Position numbers and translations under genes: made by a program. Under the pieces are notes generated by a model. It was not told the origin of the DNA. It did no database searches and saw only the letters and a list, made by a program, of their open reading frames with translations. Shown here in pieces: positions 14,101-26,666 of a stretch of 64,000 nucleotides of DNA. The stretch's first letter is position 1. Every line of letters begins with the position of its first letter. Source of the stretch: Camarhynchus parvulus (lineage: Eukaryota > Chordata > Aves > Passeriformes > Thraupidae). The stretch spans positions 7,969,024 through 8,033,023 of the forward strand of contig NC_044576.1 of assembly GCF_901933205.1 (NCBI RefSeq), read 5' to 3'.

Positions 14101-14615
14101 AAGCACTGAGTCATGGGAAGGAAGCCCTGTCACAGGCAGTGACTCAGCAAAGGTGTCAGCTCTGTGCACTGAGGGCAATGGAGCAGAACCATCATTATTG
14201 ACAATATATGCTCCTCTGTTCCAGTGGAGGATGCTCCTGTGAACAAAACAAATTCAACTCTAATGTTCTCCCCACAGAAAACCATATGGCAGCAGAGCTA
14301 GAAAGCCTTGAGGAATGATTGCTGGGTTAGTACAGGAACTTGTAGAGACAAATTCATTTGATGTTGTCTCTAAACAAGTTCTGTTTGCTTTAGTGAGAAC
14401 TGTGCATGTAAAGTGTTTTAGAAAACAGTTGTATATGTTGGTAAACACGGATTTATTACTATTGAAAAGATGATGCATATTTGGACAGCTGGGTGAGTGT
14501 TCTCATTTAAGCTTCTGCATTTTAATCTTACTGTCTTTATCAAGAACACTTATGGGTAAAAAACGTTAATAGAAGCTGTCTCACAACCTACAAAACAGAG
14601 GGTATTCAGGCATTT
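8101..14615. other. Noncoding single-copy DNA
   Basis: No gene or recognisable transposon. Contents are A-rich runs at 11959-11987 and 13226-13260 and a GC-richer patch at about 12400-12560 containing an E-box CACGTG (in CCACACGTGCAG). Many short frames exist but none shows a domain, and most are interrupted within 70 codons. Very old, unrecognisable repeats cannot be excluded. Confidence 0.65.
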
Positions 14616-14673
14616 GATCTTTAAATTTAGATTACATATATTCAGATCTTTAAATTTAGACTACATATATTTC
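14616..14673. repeat. 29-bp tandem duplication
   Basis: Two adjacent copies of a 29-bp unit beginning GATCTTTAAATTTAGA (14616-14644 and 14645-14673) differ at only a few positions near the middle and end. The second copy ends just before a splice-acceptor-like TTTCTATTTCAG at 14674-14685. Confidence 0.9.
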
Positions 14674-14685
14674 TTTCTATTTCAG

Positions 14686-14764
14686 GCAAACAATACTGAA
14701 CTACGAAATTTCAGCCAGAGGTTTCTGTGTGAAAGTTACTGTGACAGCTCTAAAGATTTGAGAG
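14686..14764 (+). other. Candidate 79-nt exon
   Basis: Lies between an acceptor-like pyrimidine tract ending TATTTCAG and a GTACAT donor-like site at 14765. One frame is open throughout and reads ANNTELRNFSQRFLCESYCD and onward. I recognise no family. The donor is not consensus and no partner exon is seen, so chance is the leading explanation. Confidence 0.15.
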
Positions 14765-17700
14765 GTACATTTACAAGAAGCACTGACTAATAATAAGAAA
14801 CTGTGATTTAATATAGATGCTGGAGAACACAGCTATATGTATGGGGTTTGTACTCTAGTGCAGTACTGATATGGACATTCAAACAAATCAAGAAATTAAA
14901 CTCAACCCATCTCACTGCATTATATTCCTAGCCTGAAGACATTAATAAGGCAAGCAGTGAAGTTTTTTTAAAAAACACTAGGTATGTATCTGAATAAGAA
15001 AAAAAAGAGCAGGCTGGCTCTGTTGTGCTCAGATGATATTCTGTAAGTTTCTTAACTTTTGAGAAACTTTCACAGCAACTTAATAATATCTCAAGGCAGT
15101 AATGAATGCCTTGATTCAAGTCAAGTTGAAATCAATGATAAAGTCAATGTAACTCCAGTGAATATTCAGTCAGGTTCAAAATTCTGGCAGGTAATTGCTC
15201 CTGTGCAAACTGCTGGATCGTGTCATCCTTATTCTGATTTACTTCATAAAGTAAACACATACTGAAATGCACCTAGGGGGCTGTAGTTTTAATTCAATCT
15301 AAACTACTTGGACTGAAAGGAGGGGAAGATTTTCAAAATTCATGCATCCCTTGACCACACTTAGTCATCAGAATAATAATCTCTCTCACTGACTCACTCA
15401 TTTACAAACAATCTGTCCATCTTTCAATGGGGTATGCTCATGTAAAAACCAGCTAGCATGGAGCAAAAGACATTTTCAGAAGATTAATTATACTTCAAGA
15501 ATTTCAACCAAAGGTTTTGTGCTTCAGCCCATGTGAAAGATAACTCCATCAGGTAAGTAAGACTTCTTTCAGGTTGAAAGTGTTGCAGATTTAGTTTTGG
15601 AATTTTGTTTCATTTATTTAAGGTAGCACATGCCTAAGAAATTAAACAGCACAGTGCATAGTTGAGAGCACTCCTTTGTGCAGCGATACAAGACAAGATC
15701 TGCCTGTTTTAATTGAAGCTCTAGCAGTATCTCTGATAGAAAAACAAAGAAAACAAAAAAAGAGTGAAGAAAGATTAGAATCATAACACTGTACTTGTAC
15801 AATTTCTTCCTCCTTCGAAATTAGCAGAAGCCAGAGTAAAAGATAAATGATCATGTTACAATTATATTTTTGAACTGTTACAACTCGCTAAGATAATGAA
15901 AGAAAGCAGCTTATTTGTGTAGATATTCCCACACTTGCTTTGCAGATTGAAAGTGATTTTTTTTTGCTGATGTTTATGACATTACCAGGGACATAATGAA
16001 ATAGTCAGAGTTTCAGAGGAGATTCTGGAGAAGGAACCTAGAAGAGGTTGTGGTTACAACTCTGCCAGCAGGAATTCAGTTTCAGAGGAGAGGGTTGGTT
16101 GACCAAAACAACTTATGCAGAGCTGCTATCTACTGGTTTTTTGCATTTCTTGGGGGAAATTGAGAGATAATCTGGTCCTGGGAGCATAACTGCCTGTGGG
16201 GTTTGTGGTTTGAAGCTTTGTGCAAGAAAGAAGCATTAGGCATGCACTGAGAGCCTTGGTGAGGTGACAGGGCCTCCTGGGCTATGAGACTTGTGACACA
16301 GAGCCACCACGTGGGCTCCTTCCACAAGGAATCCACCCTGGGAGCATCAAGGCACTCCAAGAACAGAGCCAAAGGCCTGTCAGGGGTTTCCCTTCACAGC
16401 TGCCCACTGGTTTTCAGCAAACCACTTGTTGAACACAGCCAGGCATCCCCAGTCTGCCTTTGGACGCTGCAGGGATTTGCAATTTTCCATAAATAATAGC
16501 ATAATAGGGCATTTTGCTGCAAATTAGTTTTGAGCATCTCTGCAGAACAATGATAAAAAGAAAAGAAATAAAGCAACTGAGTGGGAAATAACAGGGAATC
16601 TGTCTAGAAATGTCACTAAGAGGTTTCAGATTATCAAATAGAACTGGAGTTACCAGTGAAATAACACAAAAAGAGCCAGCCCTAAAATTCCCTGCATGTC
16701 ACACCTCAAAGCAATGCCAACAGTATTGCTCACAGTAGCTCCGTGTTCCAGTTCTTGATTTTTATCTCATTTATCCCAATGGATCAGCATGGGGCTGAGT
16801 TGTAGGAATCCTTATTTCCACCAGCATTAGAAAGACCCAGACCTGGTTTGCAAATGAGGGAAATCTGACATTTGGAGCTGTGCAAAGAGCAGTCAGTGGG
16901 CTTGTGCTTTCTGTCAGCTTTTATATATGCACCTAATGAAGGGTGGAAAATGATTACAGTGGGGGCATGGAAGTAAGCATGGGTGCTATAGCAATAAATA
17001 TGAGCTGATATAAATCAGTGGCATTTTATCGACTCCAGTTCTGCTGCTCGGATTTAAATCAAAAATGAATTTGGCCCTAGGGCCTTGAAGAGAAATCTCT
17101 AGGACTGAATCCTGCTGTCTTGGCTCAGATAATCTTTTCCTAAATTTCAGTGAGAGTCATGGTTGAACAAGGATCTTGGGATTCTGCTGTCACATGACAC
17201 AAAGAACAGCTCTCATCAGCAGCTCATTTGAAATGTATCTAAATGTTTTATGGAAATTATAAGTTTTAAAATTGTTCTCTGTGTTTTTAATGCTGAGGCA
17301 TTTCTACTCAGAAATATGTTACATTCTCCAGTCAAAAAAAAAATCAGAAGCATTTATAAAAAAGAATTCCAAACAAAAGAACTCCAAACAAAATAAATTA
17401 CTTTTTTTTTGTTGGTGTTTTATCTAAAATGTAGAATTTGCATATTGAATAGAAACAAGCAAAATAGCAGTGGCCTCATAGGCACACTGCACTGTAGGTG
17501 GTGAAGCCAAGTAATATGAGGTTTATTCATTTTCTTTTCTTGTAGTTTTTCTTTTGGTGTTTTCAATGCACACCCATCAACTTTACAGGACTGTCAGACT
17601 CTAAACAGAACCACATGTTAAGATAATTACTAATTATGGAGAAAGGAAAAAGGCATAAAAACAACATGCATTTTTTAAGAGACCTGGTCGTCTCCAGGTT

Positions 17701-17866
17701 TTCTACTACCCAAGGAAAAGCAATTGAAATGCTTTTCAAATCTATGGCCTGATCATAATTCCATATTGCTGTACATCAGATCTACATTTTTATGATCTTC
17801 TGCCTCATTTTCAGGAGGCCACTCCTGTCTGTGTGTAAGAAAAGGCTCAAAATTTGCAACACCCAT
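14765..17866. other. Noncoding single-copy DNA
   Basis: No coding or RNA gene is supported. A consensus donor (CAG then GTAAGT) stands at 15550-15558 with a weak acceptor 25 nt upstream. The stretch 16915-17095, with ATATGAGCTGATATAAATC and TTTAAATC words, has the look of a regulatory element but no decisive motif. A T/A-rich run occurs at 17331-17420. Confidence 0.65.
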
Positions 17867-18115
17867 AACCCAACCATAACCCAGCACACACTCCTGGCAG
17901 GGCAGCACCTGCCAGGGCACAGGACCTGCCCCACACCTGGGCCTTGTGAGCCCTAATTAGGCTCAGCTGCAGAGCACCAATCAACCCTAACGAGGTAACA
18001 AGGTGTGAGGGCAGCAGGGACATAAATGCCTGAGCCTCCAGCTGCTCTGGTTTGCTGTGCTGGGACTCCTCTCTTTGCTGCAAGGAAGATTATTTCTCTC
18101 CAGAGCCAGCCAGAA
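17867..18115 (+). promoter_or_regulatory. Promoter-like or LTR-like GC-richer patch
   Basis: Embedded in AT-rich DNA, this patch holds a 9-bp-arm hairpin (17893-17916, arms CCTGGCAGG and CCTGCCAGG), a palindromic CCTAATTAGG, a CCAAT-type ACCAATC near 17976, and a TATA-like CATAAATG about 45 bp further on. It then runs into a moderate donor-like AAAAG/GTATTG near 18117. The ordering CCAAT, TATA, then a short transcribed segment fits a Pol II promoter or the U3/R part of a degraded LTR. No matching second copy or flanking TG/CA ends with target duplications were found. Confidence 0.25.
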
Positions 18116-21100
18116 AAGGTATTGTCTCATTTGGTTTATGACATATATGGCTGTAAATAGGTATTTGAGGGTGGTGGGGTTGGGTTGTTTTTGTCAGAGT
18201 TTGCTCAGAATGGAAATACAGTTCAGGTTAAATAAGAGTGAAAGGTCTCTTTGTTTTATTTTTGGAGGAGATGGAGAGAAAGGAGAAAGACAACCACTGT
18301 AAATAACTAGCCAGTTTAATATAATCCCCAAATAAGCCTTTTATTTTCTGCGGGGGGCAGGAGATTGTGTTAAAAACTAAGCTTATATGAATTCCATAAC
18401 AAAAATTGTTACTCCCCTAAGAGAAAAGCAGAGACTTTATTTTTAAGCAATTGCCTTGCTTCTTTGTTTTGATCTGGTGAAATTTCTTGACTAGTTATTG
18501 TAGAGTCACATATTAAATCAGGCAAATATGTGTGAGAGGTCTTTTTAATGCAAAGAAAGTGGTCTCCTGTAATATGTTCCTGTTTCTTCTTCAAAGCACA
18601 CATAAAAAATTCTCAGTTTGATCTTTGACTGGATAAGGGGCTCTGAGAAGGTCTGAGTGTCCAGTTTCCATTGAAGCCATGCTCAGTATTCTGAGGGCAT
18701 GTAGCATTTCCCAGCTCCTGCTGAAGCCCTTGTATGTGTTTTAGCTGCTCCCATAACAATGTGGCTCTGAAATGTCTGTCCCACTCCAGATCATGCTGCT
18801 TCCATGGGTGTGAGCAAGTTGTCTGGTTTTATATGGCAATATCTGTAGGCAGTGCTCTCTTTATCTAGTAGATAGCTTTGTAGTTGGGGTTAGGGGTGAG
18901 TAGCTCAAGAAAATGGTGAGAATATTTAAGGTGCTGTGAAAGGGTCCCTCTCAGTCAGAAACCCGGCCCTGTCTGAGTGGTGATGTGCTGTCCTCACCCA
19001 AGCCTTGCCTGGGAAAATTTGTCTATCTTTGGAGATGTGGTTATTCAGACTTTGAATAGAAAGAAAATAGAAAGAGAAAACCCCTGTTTAATTTACTTTA
19101 AATGGAGACTATGACAAAACTCCCCTTAGGGCTAAGCCCCAGTTTTCTTCAATTCCATTGGAGCTTTTGTGTAATATCCTTGGAGTTCCAGAGTGCCCTT
19201 TATCTTCCAGATAAAGCTATCCTTGGCTATTACCATTTGCTTGGCCCTTGAGTAAAAATGTGCTGAAGAGATGAGCAAAAGTCAGTGACATTTATCAGAG
19301 TGGAATGATTAATCCTGAATTATGTGGCTTAGGCATGGATATACATGAGCAATGTTGCAGCTGAGGGAGAGGAGAAAAGCTAAGCCAGTCTAAGCTGCCC
19401 AGGAGAAGCACTAGGTTATACAGGGAGAGGATGTTTTTGCTAAGTGGGGTAAAGCAGCTTTGGGAACAAACATGAGAGCAGAAGAGGATTCTGCAAAACC
19501 AACTAGTAAAAGAAAGAGCTTACACACAGAAAGAAATACCATGTGATGGTGGTCTTCCCTGTTTCCTTTATCTTTGAAACAAGTATCTTCAGTTCCTACA
19601 GTGTCTGGGTGAAGGTGGGATGTGAAGGTGGGATGTTGTGCCTGTGACCTCAGCCCAGTTGTAGCAGATGAGGCAGGTGCACATTTCCATGTATGTGGAT
19701 GATTAAGCTGTAGCAAACGTCAGACTCTGCTGAGAATGATACCTGTGCTAAGCTGGGAGGCCCTGAGATGCCAATTTCTGTGACATTTCACTTCAGTTAC
19801 AGAAAGCTTTGGATTACACATTGCTCCTGATTTATGGCCATGTACCTCCATTGTGAGGATACATAATATTCATCAATAATAAAGAGTTAGAACACTTATC
19901 TAAAACCCCAACTGTGAGCTGGGGAGAAGCTTCTGGTGTCAGTGTGAGTAGTTAAAAAAATGCTGGGGGTTTGGGTATTTTAAGCCTTAGTATACAACTG
20001 CACTTCAGTGTTCTTTGAACCACTCTTTCTGTATTCTCCAAGGGAAAACATACAATGATCTATGGACAACAAATCACTCTCTTGAAGAATATTAAAATGT
20101 TTTTAGTGACAGAAATAGTGAGGGACTGTTCTTGCTGAAAAATTTGTCCATGCTTTGAAGGCAGAACCTCCTGACACCCTCCAGCTCCCTGGGATGGGAA
20201 GGTGGGACAATGCCTTAGGGCACAGCAGGATCATGAGAAATGTGTGACAGTCCCACATGAGGCAGAAGGATGCTCTGGATTGCAATGGGATGGGAGATAC
20301 CTAGTTGCAGGCAAGCACAGAGGATACTGAGAAAATGTGGAGGTCAGCATGAGACACCAGATAAATGTCCCTTACCTTAGGGTGGATTAAGTATCTTAAA
20401 GACAGGGTCTAAGGTGAAAGTGGCAGTGAGGAAGAAGACATCCTTCCCTTGGCATGCAGAATTTAGTCCAAAGCCACAGCCATGTTCAGTGAGTTCCAAG
20501 CACAGGATCATGTCAGTTCTGGTGACAGCAGCCACCTGGCTGCTGCAAGGTGATGCAGGGACACCAGCTTGCCAGTGTTTTTGATTTTTGTCTTGTCTTG
20601 ATGCTTTTTGATAGGTCAGGTCTGCTTTTTTTAAGGGCTATAATCTGCTGCTAGAATGGAAAACTTTACTAATTTTTTCCTGCAGTGGGACTGCTGCCAG
20701 ATGTGGCCCTTTACATTTAGAGCTGCAAAGTTTTAATGTCACTGCCATGGGTTTGTTAATCTACATGCACGTGAGATAACTCCAACTGAGCTTAGGCAAA
20801 TTGCATTCAGCAACTGAACTGTGTTATGTTGGCACCAGTGTTCTGAAGGGCTCACTGATGGGTTTTGAATGATTTTGTATTTATCAATCTCAGCTATGAT
20901 TTATTGTAAAAACTTTCCTGTTAATGTCTGTTTTCTGGGATGTGTGAGTTCTGAAAAATGAAGAGTTAAAACACCTGCATTTATTACTTAGCATTTTTAA
21001 CAGTTTATAAAGCTCTGAAATATCTAAAAGTTGTCCCCAGTTTCAATTCCAAGGAGCCCTAGAAGACCTCAGACAATAACTTTTAAAGAAAACACTGACA

Positions 21101-24100
21101 AATTTACTATCTCTTTGTTTTATGCTAAAACCACAAACACATATAACATTTAAAATAGTCTTATGTAGGTTTAGCTACCAAGATGGGGAAGCAGATGAAG
21201 AAATGTCCCTGAAAGAGCAGTCTGAGAATTTCTCCTTTTAGCAAGCCACACTTGGAGTGTTTACCAGGCTGCCTCCAGCTGAAGTGTGCCACTGCTATTG
21301 CACAGGAATGAAATATAGGCAAAACAAGAAATCCTGTGACTTACAACATTTACATGTGCAGGGTTTTCACTTTCTTTTCAGCATAGTTGGTTTTTTAGTT
21401 TGCAAATAGACGGGAGATTGCAAATTGTGTTAGTTTTGTTTTGTTGGACTAATGTTCCTTGTGTTTTGGTTTTTTTTTATTTCAGTTGAAGTGAAAAATT
21501 CAAAGCAAGTTAAGACCTAAAGAAAATACCACTTCAAAACTGTATTTTGTGATTATTATTAAGAAAGATAATTGTGGAAACAACAAGGAGACACTGATGC
21601 TAATGTTTGAGCCTTTGTTCAAGATGCCTCAAGAGACTAAATTTTCTGCTTAAATAGATATCAGAAAGATAGAGTAATTAAATAATAGTATTTGCAAATT
21701 AGGCTGAAGATATTTCATGGATTTAGTTGGTTTAAAGTTAATGCTATTTGAATAGGGTTATTGTTAATTAGATTTAATTTCTGCTACTAAGCTAGAACCT
21801 CTGAATACATCCTTTTGCATCACAGCTCTGTTTTTTAAACCCTCTCCCTTATCCTTCATAAGATTTGAACAGTGGGAGTTTAATCTCCTGTGTTTCTGCT
21901 TTTGCACCAGCTGAAAGGCACAGACCAGTGTCACAAAGCCTCATGGAAAATCCCATCAGTCCTCCCTATAGACTTTGTATTCTCTGCAGAGCCTCATGGA
22001 GCAAGGAGAGGCAAGGAATAATCATATCCAGCAGCTGGTGGGAGCTGCCCCTGAGCTGGGCAGGGACAGGTTGTCCAAAGGTGATTGTTTTCACAGCAGG
22101 GTGCTGGGCTGCTCCCAGGTTTACCAGGTTAGGTGATGTCTGGGGTGGGTGTGAGCATCTGTGTTATCCCCTGTGCCCCTCCAGGAGCCAGATGGGAGGC
22201 TGGGATATCCCTTACCTGCTCCAGTGTGCACCTGCCAAGGCCCTGCAGCTCTCTACAGCTCAGCCCAGGGCCCTCCAGCCCACCCTTGCTCTCCAGCAGC
22301 CCACCATCCTCCCCCATCTGCCTCTGTGCAGCAGATAAATCCCCTGACCTGCTCTCCTCCCAGGTGTGAGCGATCCCAAAGGCAAGGTGGGACCCTTAAT
22401 GCTACATCTTCCCTGGTTTTACGTCTTTGACTATGTTGTTAATATGCTAGCCTATTTTGGGGGCTCGTGAGAAACGCCTAAAGGTAATTTTGGTAATTTA
22501 ATTGATATTTTCACTGCCTCATGGGTTGGTTATGGTGAGAATGGAGGCAGATAAGATTGCTAGCACAGAGAGTGACTTCAGCTATTCCACAGCTAAGTCA
22601 GCTCTTTCATCTAGCCAGTGGGAGGTTACATTTAAAACTCATGGAGATAACCCTGAAAAGACTAGATTAGTTCTGATGTGTTATTCCAGCCTTTACCCAT
22701 TATACAAGCAGCAGATGGTTCATCATGTTATATTTTATTGACCTACAGGAAGTGAGAGAAGAGGTGTTTTTGTCACTCCTACTTGCTACAAAGCCTACAA
22801 AAGTTGCTTTTAGCTGTTAACCAGCGACTTCAAATTGGGTATGTCTTGTTTAATGAGGAGAGGAAAGAGTAAAAAAAAAAAATCAATGAAAGTAGGGTTT
22901 GTAAATATATTATCTGAATCCCCTGGGCTTATTAGGTAGGATAGTCTTGTAGACAGCAAGATCCATATGGAAATCCTTGAGGTAATTTCATGCAGTGTTG
23001 TTCCATACTTGTAATTCTTTGGCTGTGCAGATGATTTCCTATCTGACCAGACTAAGTAAGTCGGGTGAGTCACCCATTAAGAGGATTAAATGCTTCTGGC
23101 TAGAAGAAAGCAGAGACCAAGCTTTCATGTGTGGCGTGCAATCGAGCTGCTGTGATAAAAGGAATGCAAAAAACAATCTAATTTTCATTTCTGACATGCT
23201 TAGATAACAGAAGAATTTGTAGCTGCTCTATTTTAAATGGGAAACATAAATGGCTTACAAAGGACCATTCAGGGGTAAATCAAGTTCAGAATATAAACTA
23301 GATGCCTAAAAGCAACCTTAGTAACTTTTCTGGGAGTTATTCTCCTGAAACAAATGACAGTCTGGAGCTGTCAGTCTCTTGAATGTTTTATAGCCTTAAA
23401 AAGTTATGTCAAAAATCTGTTCTTTGACAAAATTCTGACCTTAGGGCATAGGAACTCCACTTTTTAAAACTTGTACAGAGAAGTGGTTCTGTCCAAGCCA
23501 AATTTGGACAAATGGAGACTGGGAAATGTGTAGGCAAAACCCATCAGATGTTCAAGTGGCATAGTTCAGTAAAGTCTACAGATCAGTCATAAGGCTGGAA
23601 GGAATGTATGGATATATTCATTTCAATCAGCAGGGCACAGGTGGCATTTACATGTCAAGGATTGAAGCCACAGGGATGAACAGACAGAAAAGGGGACTCA
23701 CAGCTGGTAATAATCCTGATTCAAATACAGCTTTGATCTGTTGGGATGCCTGGAACCTTCAGTGGAAAGTTGCATATATTTAATGTCAATAATTTCTGAA
23801 TGATTAAGACCCATAGGGGTGGCTCTACTCTGCAAATTGCTTAACAGGTTATATCCCCAAGGAAAATTTTGGAAAGCAAGGAGCCCTGAGGTGTTTAATT
23901 TCCTTGGAGTGAGTTTTGAGAGCCTTTCTTGCAGCCAATGGCTGTCCAACTCTACTGTTCCTCGATGTGTACCTTGAATGGATCACCTTGGTGTGCTCCC
24001 TGCTTCAAACCTCACAGACTGCAGGAGCACTGCTGGTGATGACTTCTGCTTCCTTCCTGGAGTAAACAAGCCAGGTGCTCTCATTTCACACGCACAAAAA

Positions 24101-24862
24101 AATGAGAGCACATTTCAACAACCCAGAACAGACAGCTCATTTGAAAATCCTCCTAAATTATGGTTGGTACTGAGGGCAAGATGCCTTAAAAGCAGGCAGA
24201 TGTGGTTGGAGGCCAAGGCAAACGTGGGCCTGTTGGAGACCTCCTGGCTCAGTCTCTCATCTCCACTGTGAAGAGGCACAGTGGCTTCCTGATGAAATAA
24301 ACTCACTCAGCGAGTTTCCCCTGGCACTCTGGGTGTTTGTCAGCTGGGAAATTTCTTGTCAGCTCTGTAACAGCTTTCGTTGACTGAGCAGAGAAGTCCA
24401 ACCCAGTCAAAGACAATGAAGCAAAAAATAATTGACTTAGAGTAATGCCCGTGTCTTGTGAAAGCCTGCTGTAGTAGAGTAGAGCAAATCTGCTTAAACA
24501 TTTTTCCTACTTAAGTACATTTTGAGTTGCTGAAGAAATGTGTACAAACAGCAATAAATCAGGGACTGAATGAAATGTGCATTTGAGCCAATTTTCCCGT
24601 GCATCCCAGCAGCTTTACTAAAACAGTTTGGCATCTATCTCTTTCATCTAACAAAGCTTTGCCTTCTACGTTTTATATTTTTTTTTAAACAAACTGAATA
24701 AATCACTCAACTTCAAGATTTTTCTCTAGCAAATCCAGTTGGTCCATTAAAAAAGCAGCTTATTATACATCCATGCAGCTTGCTGCAGGCTTGGATACGG
24801 AGCAGAATGAAGCCCTCCTCTGCTGTTGTGGCACCTTTGTGCCACCCTTTGCCCACAAAAAA
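18116..24862. other. Noncoding DNA with one GC-richer tract
   Basis: Mostly unique AT-rich DNA. A 13-bp direct repeat, GTGAAGGTGGGAT, occurs twice at 19609-19634. The 21870-22430 interval is GC- and pyrimidine-richer and carries overlapping open frames on both strands (up to 157 codons). These are rich in serine, proline and leucine, lack any domain I can name, and are what C-rich noncoding DNA gives by chance. No transposon was recognised. Confidence 0.6.
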
Positions 24863-24938
24863 CTGTGGATCCCCATCCCTGAAAGTGTTCAGGGCCAGGC
24901 TGGATGGGGCTTAGAGCAACCTGATTAAGCAAGTGGCA
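24863..24938 (+). mobile_element. CR1 LINE 3'-region fragment
   Basis: The stretch CTGTGGATCCCCATCCCTG, AAGTGTTCAGGGCCAGGCTG, GATGGGGCTTAGAGCAACCTG follows the avian CR1 3' region almost word for word, in sense orientation. Similarity fades after about 24938, before the CR1 3' terminal octamers, so the copy is truncated or decayed at both ends. CR1 is the dominant non-LTR retrotransposon of birds, and most copies are such dead 5'-truncated pieces. Confidence 0.8.
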
Positions 24939-26666
24939 ACTGACTGAACAAAATGACAAAATTCTGGTGGTCAGAGATCAAATTGCATTTTTTTGAAGAG
25001 GTTCTTATTCATGTTAGGAAATCCAGCCTGCTTGGGTTGTATTTCTTCTCATACACTGCAGCCACATCCCAGAGCCCTTGAAGTGGATCCTCATGCAGCT
25101 AACCCCATTCCATCTGCCTTGCCTGCAGCAGTGGGGTGATGCCCAGCCCATTGGGGTCTGGGCTCTGGTGTGGTGTGTGTGTGTGAGTTATTCACAGCCC
25201 CACTGAACTCAATATGGGAATGGAGAGATTCCAGCTCAGAAAGTGTCCATAAATGTGTTAGGTCTGTAGCATGCTTGGACTTGAAATGCAATAGTGGGGA
25301 GAAAAATAACTCTGATTTACCCACTGAAGGTCAGAAAGGGGGAGCAAATGGTGAAAAATAGCAGAGTGGTGGCTATAGGAGGTACTTTATCTGATACTCT
25401 TAGAGAAAAGCCCTGCAGAGCTGTGGGTATGCTGAGCTCAAGTCAGTCATTTTTTGATTTTTTTTTAGCTGTGAGGTTAACTGCAAAGCTGTGTGAAGTC
25501 ACCCTGTGCTCAAGAGCAGTGCCTTGAGGCCTGAGAGCTCAGGGCATGCCAGGCTTGATCCAAACTGTCCTGCTCCATTTTCCCTTCTCAGCAGGCAGGT
25601 CTCAGCCACCTTATTCACTGAATGACAGCTTGCGACAAAACATGGCAATTTTCTCTATGAGCTTTGCTTTGAGCAACCTGTGCATGCCACAAAAAATACC
25701 TGCATTGCCCAAGTGTTTTTCCTAAATTGTGAACTTGCAGCCACATTGAGAGCATATTTCCTGTTTGAGAGCTGGATATGCACACGAGTGGTTTGGAAAA
25801 TGTGTTCTGAATAATGGACCAACAGTTGAACGACCCAGTGTACCTTGGCCACACACACACAGCACAGGTATGGTATGTGAGCCACATTTTGGGATTTTTT
25901 TACAGATTTTTCAACCAGATCTAATATACTTTCTCTCCTTGTCTTGAGGGGAGACCAGAGAATATGTTTTACTGTGTATTTGATTTCTTCTCTCACTGAA
26001 TTGAGTTTACATTTGAAAATTATCTGCTGCAGATAAACTTTGTGAAAATTGCCCATTCCCTGCCATTATTTTTCTCTCTCCTTATAGTATCTCTTTTTTT
26101 TTACCCAGCCTTCAAAGAGTAGAATAGTATTTCCAAATTCCCAAGCTACAACACATTACCCTGGGAGCATCTCACAGCCAGAGCTCTGCAAGGTGAGGCA
26201 TGGAGGGGAATTCCCACTGCTGTTGGAGCACAACAGACAGAAAAGCTGCTGTGTTGTATTTTAAACAGCTGTGTCTTCTCTTTACTAAAGTTAGTAGACC
26301 TGTGCAGGATCAACTTCAGTGAAAAGGTGGTTTCTTCACTCTACTATTGCTAGAAAAATGTTATTCTTTTCTCTTTTTGAATTAATGGCTTTAAATCCTT
26401 TCCTCCCAGAGCAGTGAGAGCTGGGGAAGTAGAGAATAGTGCACCTTGAAGGTTGTCAGAACTAGGATTTGCCCACCTCTTGGTGCTGAGCACTCAGTGG
26501 CACTGAGCTGTGCCTGAGCCAGCTGTTGGCACAGCCCTCAGAGCCCATGCAGGGCGCACTCCAGAGCTCACAGGATTCAGTGGCATTTGCTCTTTCTGGT
26601 AGCTCTGCGCTCAACAGCAAGGGCTAAACCTCAAAATGAGCTGCTGCCATAAAGGTGCCTGTATGG
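24939..26666. other. Noncoding single-copy DNA
   Basis: Contains a short (TG)n run near 25173-25186 and a short ACACAC run near 25850-25860. A 133-codon frame on the minus strand (25655-26056) resembles no family I know and overlaps other frames. No mobile element was recognised. Confidence 0.6.

Noticed and set aside
17866..17882. Telomere-like CCCATAACCC repeats
   Set aside because: Only two imperfect ATAACCC words; not the CCCTAA array.
21865..22338. 157-codon open frame
   Set aside because: It lies in a C-rich patch where frames on both strands are open together, has no recognisable domain, and is single-exon without a promoter. Chance is the simpler reading.
25655..26056. 133-codon minus-strand open frame
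   Set aside because: The protein text resembles no known family, another long frame overlaps it, and it lacks gene context.
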